Of a DNA stretch of 64,000 nucleotides, positions 18,512 through 26,240 are shown piece by piece. The stretch lies in assembly GCF_025847275.1 (NCBI RefSeq), contig NZ_JAOZEV010000002.1, positions 62,001 through 126,000 of the forward strand, given 5' to 3'. The notes beneath the pieces were generated by a model. The model searched no databases, was not told the origin of the DNA, and saw only the letters and a list, made by a program, of their open reading frames with translations. Position 1 is the first letter of the stretch, and each line of letters opens with the position of its first letter. The stretch is from Flavobacterium frigoritolerans. GTDB taxonomy: Bacteria; Bacteroidota; Bacteroidia; Flavobacteriales; Flavobacteriaceae. The position numbers and the translations under genes were made by a program.

Positions 18512-18542
18512 TAGAAAACCACCCTTATCGGATGGTTTTATT
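18512..18542 (-). terminator. Terminator of tRNA-Thr copy 3
   Basis: The minus-strand RNA pairs AAAACCAUCC with GGGUGGUUUU through one U-G wobble. On the plus strand the same pair would be C-A, so the hairpin works only in the tRNA direction. Confidence 0.75.
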
Positions 18543-18545
18543 TTG

Positions 18546-18619
18546 AGCCGGCGGAGGGACTCGAACCCACGACCTGCTGATTACAAATCAGCTGCTCTAG
18601 CCAACTGAGCTACGCTGGC
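18546..18619 (-). tRNA. tRNA-Thr (anticodon UGU), copy 3
   Basis: Identical to copies 1 and 2, start-to-start distance 176 bases. It is the first transcribed of the three in map order and has its own promoter and terminator. Confidence 0.95.
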
Positions 18620-18634
18620 GACTCATTACGGGTG

Positions 18635-18664
18635 CAAATGTAAGATTGATTTTTGTTTTACCAA
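18635..18664 (-). promoter_or_regulatory. Promoter of tRNA-Thr copy 3
   Basis: TTG (18664-18662), exactly 19-base spacer, TACATTTG (18642-18635) on the minus strand: a perfect Bacteroidetes promoter. Confidence 0.82.
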
Positions 18665-18697
18665 AATAATTTTACACTTTTTTATCGTTTTTTTTTA

Positions 18698-18964
18698 CTA
18701 CAATTCGTTGATTTTTGCAATCAATTGATTAGCAGTTTCTTCCAATTCAACATTGATTTGTTTGAAATGAGCTTTTTTATTTTCTACGTTCTTTGTGTTC
18801 ACTTTAGTGATCAAAGCATCAAAAGCAGCAATAGCTTCATCGATCAAAGCGTTAGTTTCTGTAGTTGGTTTTCCTGTAGTAGAAATTTCAAATAAGTAAA
18901 CTGCTTCAATAATATCTCCTAAAACGTAGTTGATGTCTTTCTTTAAATTCTTAACGTTTGCCAT
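18698..18964 (-). CDS. Small helical protein of unknown function
   Basis: An 88-residue, Cys- and Pro-poor protein that looks entirely helical, with a repeating hydrophobic pattern (NYVLGDIIEAVYLFEI, EAIAAFDALITKV, ELEETANQLIAKI). No family recognised. It reads as a real gene: good codon use, an ATG start, and a TACTTTTG -7 box (18991-18998) 27 bases upstream. It lies alone between the tRNA array and manA. Its overall look suggests a small cytoplasmic structural or nucleoid-type protein, but that is only a guess. Confidence 0.75.
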   Translation of the reverse strand: MANVKNLKKDINYVLGDIIEAVYLFEISTTGKPTTETNALIDEAIAAFDALITKVNTKNVENKKAHFKQINVELEETANQLIAKINEL

Positions 18965-18990
18965 TTTATTTTAATTTTAATTTGCGTTTG

Positions 18991-18998
18991 CAAAAGTA
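18991..18998 (-). promoter_or_regulatory. Putative -7 box of the 88-residue protein gene
   Basis: TACTTTTG on the minus strand matches TAnnTTTG. No TTG at the expected distance. Confidence 0.5.
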
Positions 18999-19020
18999 CA
19001 CATAATCTTTCTATTACCCG

Positions 19021-19989
19021 CTATGAAATGTAAATTTCTAAAATAGAAGCTTTTCCATTGAGAATGAACTCATTCAAAGTAGCTGGGATCAACACAGTAT
19101 CTCCTTTTTTATATTCCAATTTATTTCCGTCGTATTCTATTTCAAAAGAACCTTCAATGCACATATAAACTGTAAAAGTTTCTCCACTTTTATTCGCCTC
19201 AACCTGACCATCTAACGGAATAAAATTTGTGGTGAAATAAGGACAATCTACTACTACATTAGATTCATTTGTCTTTTTCTTATACTCCTTATAAGTATCT
19301 ACCTTATTATAATTAATAGCATCTAGCGCTAAATCTACATGCAATTCTCTTTTATTTCCTTGTGCATCTACCCTATCAAAATCATACAAACGATACGTAA
19401 TATCTGATGTTTGCTGAATTTCGGCTACGACTAATCCTGCTCCTATGGCATGAACCGTCCCTGTTTCCAGAAAGAAAACATCTCCGGGTTTAGCTTTTAC
19501 ATCGTCCAGAATAGAAACTAGTGTATTGTTATTTAAATTCTCCAGATACTCTTCTTTACTTGAATCTTCTTTAAAACCTACAATAATTCTTGCATCGGCA
19601 TCAGCCTGCATAATATACCACATTTCAGTCTTACCAAAAGAATTATGACGTTCTTTTGCCAGCTTATCATTAGGATGCACTTGTATTGAAAGATCTTCTC
19701 GAGCATCAAGATATTTAAAAAGTAATGGAAATTGTTTTCCAAATCGTTTGTAAACTTTTGTTCCCAAAACTTCACTTGGGAATTCCTCTATTATATCAGT
19801 AAGTGACTTTCCTTTCAAACTTCCGTTTGCAACAATACTTACATCTCCTTCTACAGTAGATAGTTCCCAACTTTCACCAGTAATCTTAGATGTAATCGGT
19901 TTATTAAGAACTGTTTTTAATTTTTCTCCACCCCAAATTCTGTCTTTCAAAATTGGCTCAAACTGCAAAGGATATAATTTTAAATCCAT
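19021..19989 (-). CDS. manA: Mannose-6-phosphate isomerase, class I
   Basis: Zinc enzyme interconverting mannose-6-phosphate and fructose-6-phosphate, supplying mannose for GDP-sugars and glycans. The 322 residues (ATG at 19989; a TTG one codon earlier is unlikely) match the short Bacillus-type ManA. The cupin metal site shows in LSIQVHPND, in TEMWYIM and in GTVHAIGAG. A C-terminal cupin half ends KKGDTVLIPA. It stands alone, but its product could feed the glycan locus at the right of the window. Confidence 0.92.
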   Translation of the reverse strand: MDLKLYPLQFEPILKDRIWGGEKLKTVLNKPITSKITGESWELSTVEGDVSIVANGSLKGKSLTDIIEEFPSEVLGTKVYKRFGKQFPLLFKYLDAREDLSIQVHPNDKLAKERHNSFGKTEMWYIMQADADARIIVGFKEDSSKEEYLENLNNNTLVSILDDVKAKPGDVFFLETGTVHAIGAGLVVAEIQQTSDITYRLYDFDRVDAQGNKRELHVDLALDAINYNKVDTYKEYKKKTNESNVVVDCPYFTTNFIPLDGQVEANKSGETFTVYMCIEGSFEIEYDGNKLEYKKGDTVLIPATLNEFILNGKASILEIYIS

Positions 19990-20053
19990 CAATATTTATT
20001 TTTTATACAAATCCATTCATTTGAGGAATCTTGCATACTATTATGTTTTTAAC

Positions 20054-20512
20054 TTATGACACTAATTCTTTAATTGCCTCAAGTGCCTTAGGGATATGCT
20101 TGGCAGCAACCATACTATCATAGATCAGGATTATGACTCCATTTTTATCGACAACATAGGTTACCCTTCCTGGCAATAATCCAAGTAATCCTGAAGGAAC
20201 TCCAAAAAGAGTTCTTATTCTTTTATCTGCATCTGAAAGAAGCACAAATGGCAAATGGTGTTTATGAGAAAATTTTTGATGAGAATCAACACTATCACTA
20301 CTGATACCTATTACTTCGGCTCCTAAAGCTACAAAGTCTTCATATTGATCTCTAAAACTACAAGCCTCTGTTGTACAACCTGGCGTATTATCTTTAGGAT
20401 AAAAATAAATAACCAAAGGTTTACGACCAAGCACATCTTTACTCTCAAACACGTCTCCATTAGCATCTTTAGCTGTAAAATTCGGGATAATATCTCCTAC
20501 TTTTAATGACAT
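20054..20512 (-). CDS. bcp: Thioredoxin-dependent peroxiredoxin (BCP type)
   Basis: A 152-residue atypical 2-Cys peroxiredoxin that reduces peroxides. The peroxidatic Cys46 and resolving Cys51 lie in NTPGCTTEACSFRD, the BCP/PrxQ spacing. The N-terminus VGDIIPNFTAKDANGD is standard. It starts one base after queD ends and is the last gene of the idi-queD-bcp operon. Confidence 0.92.
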   Translation of the reverse strand: MSLKVGDIIPNFTAKDANGDVFESKDVLGRKPLVIYFYPKDNTPGCTTEACSFRDQYEDFVALGAEVIGISSDSVDSHQKFSHKHHLPFVLLSDADKRIRTLFGVPSGLLGLLPGRVTYVVDKNGVIILIYDSMVAAKHIPKALEAIKELVS

Positions 20513-20513
20513 T

Positions 20514-20924
20514 TTATTCTCCTTTATAGGTTACAAAATTACGAGCAGTTTCATATAACACGATTTCTAAATCAAAATCGGGATTTATTTTTTTTCTAAT
20601 TTTATTCCATATCACAACTGCAATATGTTCTGCAGTTGGATTTAAATCTTGAAATTCTGGTACATCAAGATTAAGATTCTTATGATCAAATGGTAATTCT
20701 ACTTCTTGATATATAATATCTGCCAATATTTTCACATCTATCACAAAACCTGTTTCTGGATCAACTTCTCCAGTAACACTAACAGTTAATTCATAATTAT
20801 GACCATGAAAATTGGGATTATTGCATTTCCCAAAAACGGCATCATTTTTCTCTGCAGTCCAATCTTTTCTATACAGCCGATGAGCAGCATTAAAATGTGC
20901 TTTCCTTGATATCGTAACTCTCAT
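20514..20924 (-). CDS. queD: 6-pyruvoyl-tetrahydropterin synthase family protein (QueD-like)
   Basis: Zinc enzyme of 136 residues. Metal-binding histidines are His15 (AAHRL), His40 and His42 (FHGHNYE). The catalytic Cys34 (GKCNNPNFHGH) is present, as is the Asp80-His81 pair in PFDHKNL. Most bacterial members make 6-carboxytetrahydropterin for queuosine. A pterin role is possible, since no other que genes are nearby. It lies 12 bases after idi. Confidence 0.88.
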   Translation of the reverse strand: MRVTISRKAHFNAAHRLYRKDWTAEKNDAVFGKCNNPNFHGHNYELTVSVTGEVDPETGFVIDVKILADIIYQEVELPFDHKNLNLDVPEFQDLNPTAEHIAVVIWNKIRKKINPDFDLEIVLYETARNFVTYKGE

Positions 20925-20936
20925 GTAGGTTTTGGT

Positions 20937-21464
20937 TTAAATTTTATGGTCTTCCAGAAAATGATAAAACTCGTCAAAAATTATTTTGAACCAAACGGTG
21001 TAAATCTCAGGATGTAATTGCATATCTGTTTTTACATCTTCTATTTTCATCAATTTCCAAGCTTCAACTTCTTCTGGATTTATAGTAGGTACTCCATTAT
21101 AACGTCCGATCATAACGTGATCCAGTTCATGTTCTGTCAATCCGTTATCAAAAGGAGCTTTATATATAAAATGAAAAAGTTCTTTAAGTGGAGTTTTAAA
21201 TCCCATTTCTTCAAACAATCTTCGACTTCCAGCTTCTATATTAGTTTCACCCTCACGCTGATGGCTACAACATGTATTAGTCCAAAGTAGCGGAGAATGA
21301 TATTTATGATGCGCACGTTGCTGTAACATGATTTCATTATTATCATTTAAAACAAAAACTGAAAATGCACGATGTAGAACCGCTTTTTCATGAGCTTCCA
21401 TTTTTGGCATCAAGCCTATTTGCTCATCATTTTGATTAACTAATATTACGTTTTCTTCTATCAT
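20937..21464 (-). CDS. idi: Isopentenyl-diphosphate delta-isomerase, type 1
   Basis: Nudix-fold enzyme converting IPP to DMAPP for isoprenoid (menaquinone, carotenoid) synthesis. From the ATG at 21464 it has 175 residues. The catalytic cysteine is Cys66 in TNTCCSHQ. The Nudix-like helix GSRRLFEEMGF and the acidic site in TEHELDHV are present. A GTG-started extension from 21482 overlaps a TATTTTTG promoter box and is rejected. First gene of the idi-queD-bcp operon. Confidence 0.92.
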   Translation of the reverse strand: MIEENVILVNQNDEQIGLMPKMEAHEKAVLHRAFSVFVLNDNNEIMLQQRAHHKYHSPLLWTNTCCSHQREGETNIEAGSRRLFEEMGFKTPLKELFHFIYKAPFDNGLTEHELDHVMIGRYNGVPTINPEEVEAWKLMKIEDVKTDMQLHPEIYTVWFKIIFDEFYHFLEDHKI

Positions 21465-21481
21465 AATTGGTATTAAACACA

Positions 21482-21489
21482 CAAAAATA
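21482..21489 (-). promoter_or_regulatory. Putative -7 box of the idi operon
   Basis: TATTTTTG on the minus strand, 17 bases before the idi ATG; it supports the start at 21464. Confidence 0.5.
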
Positions 21490-21752
21490 CGAAAAAAGAA
21501 ATTGCTTTAGAGCCTAGAAAAAGTTTGTGAAAAGTTTAACGAGCCTTGCATTCACTAAAATTTTAATTTTATATCATGACAATGAGTGTATTAAAGACAT
21601 AAGAGCAATAATATTTCCTTTTAAATCTAAAACTACATTTTTTTCGTAAATAGTAATAGTTAAAACACACTTAAATAAGCATCCATTTGTAAAACAGACA
21701 ACACTTTACCAACAACAAGCATCTTACCTTTACAATACAAAATCAATAAATT

Positions 21753-22313
21753 ATGAAAACTAGAGCCCATTTTTTAAGCTTATTATTTTTGCTCCCGCTG
21801 TTTATCCTTCAAGCCTGTGGACAAAACAAAAAAGAACAATATACATCAACAAAAAATAATCCCATGGAAAACAAAATCAGTAAACCTGATAATCCATATT
21901 ACTCGAATACTGACACTACAAAACTAAATCTTACCGATGCTCAATGGAAAAAGGTATTACCTAGTGATGTATATGAAGTAATGAGACATGCCGATACTGA
22001 AAGACCTTTTACAGGAAAATATTGGAACACTGATGAAAAAGGAACCTATTATTGCGCGGCCTGCGGGAATAAACTTTTTAGATCCGGAGCCAAATTTTCA
22101 AGCAGTTGCGGATGGCCAAGCTTTTTTGAGCAAGAAAACAAAAAAAGCACAATCTACAAACAAGATAACTCGATAGGCATGGAAAGAACTGAGGTTCTTT
22201 GTGGTAGATGTGGTGGTCACTTAGGCCATTTATTTGATGATGGTCCTGCCCCAACTGGAAAAAGATACTGCATGAACTCGATTGCACTTGATTTTATACC
22301 CGATAATAAATAA
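21753..22313 (+). CDS. msrB: Peptide-methionine (R)-S-oxide reductase, lipoprotein
   Basis: Reduces methionine-R-sulfoxide in damaged proteins. The N-terminus is a lipoprotein signal with Cys22 in LQAC, so it should work in the periplasm. Zinc cysteines are Cys101/104 and Cys150/153. The catalytic Cys173 lies in RYCMNSIALDF and the recycling Cys119 in SSCGWPSFF. It is followed four bases later by msrA, giving an envelope repair pair that covers both sulfoxide epimers. The 270-base gap upstream, shared with idi, shows no clear plus-strand promoter. Confidence 0.93.
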   Translation: MKTRAHFLSLLFLLPLFILQACGQNKKEQYTSTKNNPMENKISKPDNPYYSNTDTTKLNLTDAQWKKVLPSDVYEVMRHADTERPFTGKYWNTDEKGTYYCAACGNKLFRSGAKFSSSCGWPSFFEQENKKSTIYKQDNSIGMERTEVLCGRCGGHLGHLFDDGPAPTGKRYCMNSIALDFIPDNK

Positions 22314-22317
22314 CACT

Positions 22318-22926
22318 ATGAAAAACACAATTCTAATATGCCTTTTAATCCTCTCGTTTAATGGATTTGGGCAAGCAAAAAAACAATCCAATTACGATAC
22401 TATTACACTTGGCGGAGGCTGTTATTGGTGCGTAGAGGCCGTTTATGAAAACTTAAATGGAGTAAAATCTGTTGTATCTGGATTTTCAGGAGGAAAAACT
22501 ACAAATCCAAGTTATGAAGAAGTTTCAACAGGAAAAACTGGTTTTGCCGAAGTAGTTCAGATTACATATGACAAAAACACAACAAATCTAGATGAGATTT
22601 TTAAAGTATTTTTTACTGTACACGATCCTACAACATTAAATAGACAAGGTGCCGATGTAGGAAGTCAATATCGCTCTGTTATTTTTTATAAAAATGAAGA
22701 GCAAAAAAATGCAGCAAATAACATTATAAATGCTTTAAAAAAAGCAAAAGTATACAACGATCCTATTGTTACTGCTGTAGAACCATTTACTAAGTTTTAC
22801 AAAGCCGAGGACTACCATCAAAATTATTATGACAACAATAAAAATCAGCCCTATTGTAAAATGATAATTCAGCCAAAAATAGAAAAGTTTGAAAAAGTCT
22901 TTAAAGATAAATTAAAAAAGAAATAA
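22318..22926 (+). CDS. msrA: Peptide-methionine (S)-S-oxide reductase, exported
   Basis: A 202-residue MsrA starting at the ATG at 22318, with a signal peptide MKNTILICLLILSFNGFGQA. The active site GGGCYWCVE places the catalytic Cys at 35, and the conserved tail AEDYHQNYYDNN is intact. An in-frame upstream start at 22282 would overlap msrB and bury the signal peptide, so it is rejected. It acts with MsrB to repair oxidised envelope proteins. The electron donor is not in this window. Confidence 0.93.
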   Translation: MKNTILICLLILSFNGFGQAKKQSNYDTITLGGGCYWCVEAVYENLNGVKSVVSGFSGGKTTNPSYEEVSTGKTGFAEVVQITYDKNTTNLDEIFKVFFTVHDPTTLNRQGADVGSQYRSVIFYKNEEQKNAANNIINALKKAKVYNDPIVTAVEPFTKFYKAEDYHQNYYDNNKNQPYCKMIIQPKIEKFEKVFKDKLKKK

Positions 22927-22939
22927 TCATTAATTCACT

Positions 22940-22975
22940 AAGCCACTTACAATTATAAGTGGCTTTTTTATTTTA
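22940..22975 (+). terminator. Intrinsic terminator of msrBA
   Basis: AAGCCACTTA and TAAGTGGCTT stem, then TTTTTT. Confidence 0.85.
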
Positions 22976-23195
22976 AGGATCAAAGACAAAATTTCGTAAT
23001 TTGCATCAATCTACAAGACGATGAACCTTTTAACTAAATAATACTCAGAAAAACCTAACTATCGATTCTCCTAGAAAATGACAAGATATTGAAAAACTAA
23101 CTTCTCAAAAAAGCAAATGCAATGAATTCAACTTACCAAAACTATAGTCTAAAATCAGTTCTTTTATAAACATTTCACTGCTAGAATTAAATAAA

Positions 23196-24155
23196 ATGAA
23201 AGCATTAACTTTTTCTTCTTTTGGTAATTCTGATGTACTTGAATACATCGACATTCCAAATCCACAATTAAAATACGACGAGATCTTGGTCGAAATGAAA
23301 GCCATCGGATTAAATTTTGCCGATGTATATCGCCGAAAAGGAAACTATCACCTTAAAGGAAACCCACCTTTTATAGCTGGATATGAAGGTTCAGGAATCG
23401 TAGTAAACACCAACAACCACTCCGAGTTTAAAATTGGAGACAGAGTTGCATTTGCCGATGTTCCTTTTGCAAATGCCGAACTTCTAGCCGTTAACATAAA
23501 CCATGTAATTCCGCTACCTGAAGCAATTGATTTTGAAACTGGAGCTTCTATTTTACTACAAGGATTAACAGCACATTACCTCGCCACAGATAGTCATAAA
23601 ACACAAAAAGGAGAAACGGTAATCATACATGCGGTTGCTGGAGGTGTTGGACAATTCCTTACACAAATAAGTAAGCTTTTGGGCGCAACCGTAATTGGCT
23701 TAACCTCATCTCCCGATAAAGCAAAAATTGCAATCGAACAAGGAGCTGACCATGTTTTTTTATACAACGATAATTGGAAAGCAGAAGTTTTTAAAGTAGC
23801 TCCAAAAGGCGCCGATGTAGTTTACGATAGTATTGGCAGCACCTTAAATGATAGTTTTGAAGTAACCAAAAATTGTGGTCAGGTGGTGTTTTTCGGAATG
23901 GCTGGCGGCGATCCTGAGTTTATAGACCCAAGAATGCTCATGGATACCTCAAAAACACTAACTGGTGGAGATTTATGGAGTTATTTAACTACAAGAGAGG
24001 AAAGAATTAAAAGAGCCAATCAGTTATTTACATGGATTACCGAAGGAAAAGTATCGCTTGCTACACCTACCTCTTTTAAATTATCCGAAGGAAAACAAGC
24101 ACACGATTACCTAGAAAGCCGAAAAAGTACAGGGAAAATAATTTTGATTCCGTAA
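23196..24155 (+). CDS. Quinone oxidoreductase-like MDR protein
   Basis: Medium-chain dehydrogenase/reductase of 319 residues without the zinc cysteines of alcohol dehydrogenases, as in QOR/zeta-crystallin. The N-terminal substrate domain has LNFADVYRRKGNY. The NADPH-binding motif is AVAGGVGQFLTQ, and the C-terminus DYLESRKSTGKIILIP is typical. Expected to reduce quinones or enones with NADPH in the cytoplasm. It is monocistronic and convergent with the next gene. Confidence 0.85.
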   Translation: MKALTFSSFGNSDVLEYIDIPNPQLKYDEILVEMKAIGLNFADVYRRKGNYHLKGNPPFIAGYEGSGIVVNTNNHSEFKIGDRVAFADVPFANAELLAVNINHVIPLPEAIDFETGASILLQGLTAHYLATDSHKTQKGETVIIHAVAGGVGQFLTQISKLLGATVIGLTSSPDKAKIAIEQGADHVFLYNDNWKAEVFKVAPKGADVVYDSIGSTLNDSFEVTKNCGQVVFFGMAGGDPEFIDPRMLMDTSKTLTGGDLWSYLTTREERIKRANQLFTWITEGKVSLATPTSFKLSEGKQAHDYLESRKSTGKIILIP

Positions 24156-24285
24156 AATAATCTGGACGTGCCAAAGAACAGTTTTAAGTCTCAGTTTTTA
24201 CAGTAATCTTGTCATCCCGAAAAACACTTTTACAGCCCCTTGTCAAAGGTTAAATAAAAATGATTCATGAATTCGTAGCGATTAA

Positions 24286-25377
24286 TTACAGCTGCTCAAC
24301 CTCAATCTTTGTTAATTCTGATAATTCTAAGATTCTGGCAACATCACTTTTATTTGCCACAAAAAACAAATAATTATCTCCATGCGTATCATAAGTCATT
24401 AATTCAAGGTTCTTCTTTTCTAAAGCCGATTGAATATATGGGAACAAATCATGACTATATGTTTCTTCAGGATATTCAAAATTAAGATCCTCACCAATCA
24501 TTTCAGAGATAAAATACTCAGCATCTTCTGGGTCAAATTTCCAATCACTATTCCAACAATCGATACTTTCAAAAAAGTCCCACTGTCCTTCGACTATCGC
24601 ATGATATTCTGTTGCTCCTTTTTTAAAATTATTTAAAAGTTTTTTTGACTGTTTTTGAACCAATTTTTCATCTACATCTCCTCTAGAAACCAGTTTGATA
24701 AATTCTTCAAATGTTCCCTGCGTAACCTCAACAACTTCTGGCAATAAATTTTCTTGCGTAGGAAGCGCAACACTATCAGGTATTTCAATTTCCATATATT
24801 GACAAATCCCCTGCAAAATTCTTTCAAATTCCTTGAATCCTATTTTCTGAATTTCATTTTTAGGATTATTTATGTCGATATATTCAGTGTCCAAAATTCC
24901 TTTTGTATAATCTAAAAAATAACTGTTATTGTATAAAATTCTAAAATCATTTGTTTCTAAACTATTCGTACAACAAAAGAAAATGACAAAATTATGCAAG
25001 ACATGCTTTAGATATTTTTTTGATTCTGGAGTTGGCTCAGAATAAAATTGAATGTGAATATAATCGTATTCTAATTCCGCTTGTATAGTCTCTTCCGAGA
25101 GCACTCCGATATCAATCTTTTTATACAACTCATTTAAAACTTCATACGCATTGTTGAAGCCACTTTTCTTGATTTCTTCCCTTCCTTCCTCATGATCGAA
25201 TGAACTTGGAAATGAGTAAAAATTCACAGAAACCGTATCATGAACCCCTTTCATTTTAAAATCAACACTACTTACCTCATTATATAAATAGGAATAAATT
25301 GAATATATAACATCAAAAGAAACAATAGATTTTGGGTCGTTATTTCTACCAAAGAAATTAGAAAAGAAATCTTTCAT
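24286..25377 (-). CDS. Unknown protein with DUF6630-like C-terminal half
   Basis: A 363-residue soluble, acidic protein with no signal or membrane segment. I cannot assign a function. The C-terminal ~130 residues (WKFDPEDAEYFISEM, LELMTYDTHGDNYLFFVAN, then an acidic end) recall DUF6630, a domain met in immunity-protein-like contexts; this match is from memory and uncertain. The N-terminal ~200 residues form a separate alpha/beta region. It lies 42 bases after a SUKH-domain gene on the same strand, so the two are likely co-transcribed. Confidence 0.55.
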   Translation of the reverse strand: MKDFFSNFFGRNNDPKSIVSFDVIYSIYSYLYNEVSSVDFKMKGVHDTVSVNFYSFPSSFDHEEGREEIKKSGFNNAYEVLNELYKKIDIGVLSEETIQAELEYDYIHIQFYSEPTPESKKYLKHVLHNFVIFFCCTNSLETNDFRILYNNSYFLDYTKGILDTEYIDINNPKNEIQKIGFKEFERILQGICQYMEIEIPDSVALPTQENLLPEVVEVTQGTFEEFIKLVSRGDVDEKLVQKQSKKLLNNFKKGATEYHAIVEGQWDFFESIDCWNSDWKFDPEDAEYFISEMIGEDLNFEYPEETYSHDLFPYIQSALEKKNLELMTYDTHGDNYLFFVANKSDVARILELSELTKIEVEQL

Positions 25378-25419
25378 TGAGTTTTATTAAGTGATTTAAT
25401 ATTTAGTCTAGTATAATTA

Positions 25420-26118
25420 TTACTGATTAGAGTATTCAAAACTCAAATCCATTTTATCAAATGGGATAATTTCAATTAATATCTTTTTTAATTCTACATC
25501 TGTTAACAATCCTCTTTTGGTTTCTTTCGCTTTAGGCAACAAGATTTCGTAGTCTATGATTTCTCTATCAAATACAGTTTGTAAAACATCTTTTTGTTTA
25601 TCTGTTAGATACTTTTTATGAGTTTTAAGAACCTTATCAAGATTATCCTTAAATTCCCCATCACTTACATCATTATAAACATCCTGATCAGACATATCTG
25701 TTAGCAGCATTCTAAAAATAAAATCCTGTATATTCTTTGCTAGATAATTTACTTCATTCGCATCATGCCAAACAAAAACTACTGGATTCTCTCCATTATT
25801 TTCTTCATTTAAAAAGAAACAATAATGATCTCCAGCTCCGCTCTGCCCGAATGGTATAAATTTGAATTCTTCTTTTATTTGACGATAATCTTCGGGATCC
25901 AAAAGTTCTTCTATAGCTTCATCCACATTCTTAGGATTAAGCAATTCAAAATCGTAAGAATGTAAAAGCAACGGAGGATTTTCTTTTAATTTAGGATAAA
26001 CGGTTACATACCAATCAGGGCCATATTCCCCAACATTAAGCATCCCATCTAGAGAAAGTTCCTTATAGATAATTGGGTATGTAAATCCGTATTTTGCTTC
26101 AATATCTAATAGCGGCAT
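25420..26118 (-). CDS. SMI1/KNR4 (SUKH) domain protein
   Basis: A 232-residue cytoplasmic protein. Residues about 5-140 fit a SUKH fold: an early YGFTYPIIYKEL, then the core FIPFGQSGAGDHYCFF and FVWHDANEVNYLA, and a closing helix. SUKH proteins are often immunity proteins against polymorphic or contact-dependent toxins, though many have other or unknown roles. Residues about 150-232 are a helical extension. No toxin, VgrG, Rhs or PAAR gene is adjacent. It probably forms a two-gene unit with the following DUF6630-like gene. Confidence 0.72.
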   Translation of the reverse strand: MPLLDIEAKYGFTYPIIYKELSLDGMLNVGEYGPDWYVTVYPKLKENPPLLLHSYDFELLNPKNVDEAIEELLDPEDYRQIKEEFKFIPFGQSGAGDHYCFFLNEENNGENPVVFVWHDANEVNYLAKNIQDFIFRMLLTDMSDQDVYNDVSDGEFKDNLDKVLKTHKKYLTDKQKDVLQTVFDREIIDYEILLPKAKETKRGLLTDVELKKILIEIIPFDKMDLSFEYSNQ

Positions 26119-26240
26119 AATATATTATTTTAAAAAAGTTACTAAAGACTAAACCACATCCTAAATTTTAGAATTGCAACCAACCTCTTAAAGCAACTAA
26201 AATAATACTATTTTTACTTCAAAATAAACAATTCGGCAGA

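Noticed and set aside
18149..18664. Possible CRISPR-like array (regular repeats of ~177 bases)
   Set aside because: The repeat unit is a tRNA gene with flanks; the spacing and repeat length are wrong for CRISPR.
18653..18895. Plus-strand ORF opposite the 88-residue gene
   Set aside because: Phe/Cys/Ser-rich composition typical of an antisense shadow; the minus-strand gene has a promoter and better codon use.
20514..20924. GTP cyclohydrolase or pterin operon
   Set aside because: Only the QueD-like gene is present; neighbours are idi and a peroxiredoxin.
22282..22317. MsrA start inside msrB
   Set aside because: The ATG at 22318 gives a clean signal peptide four bases after the msrB stop.
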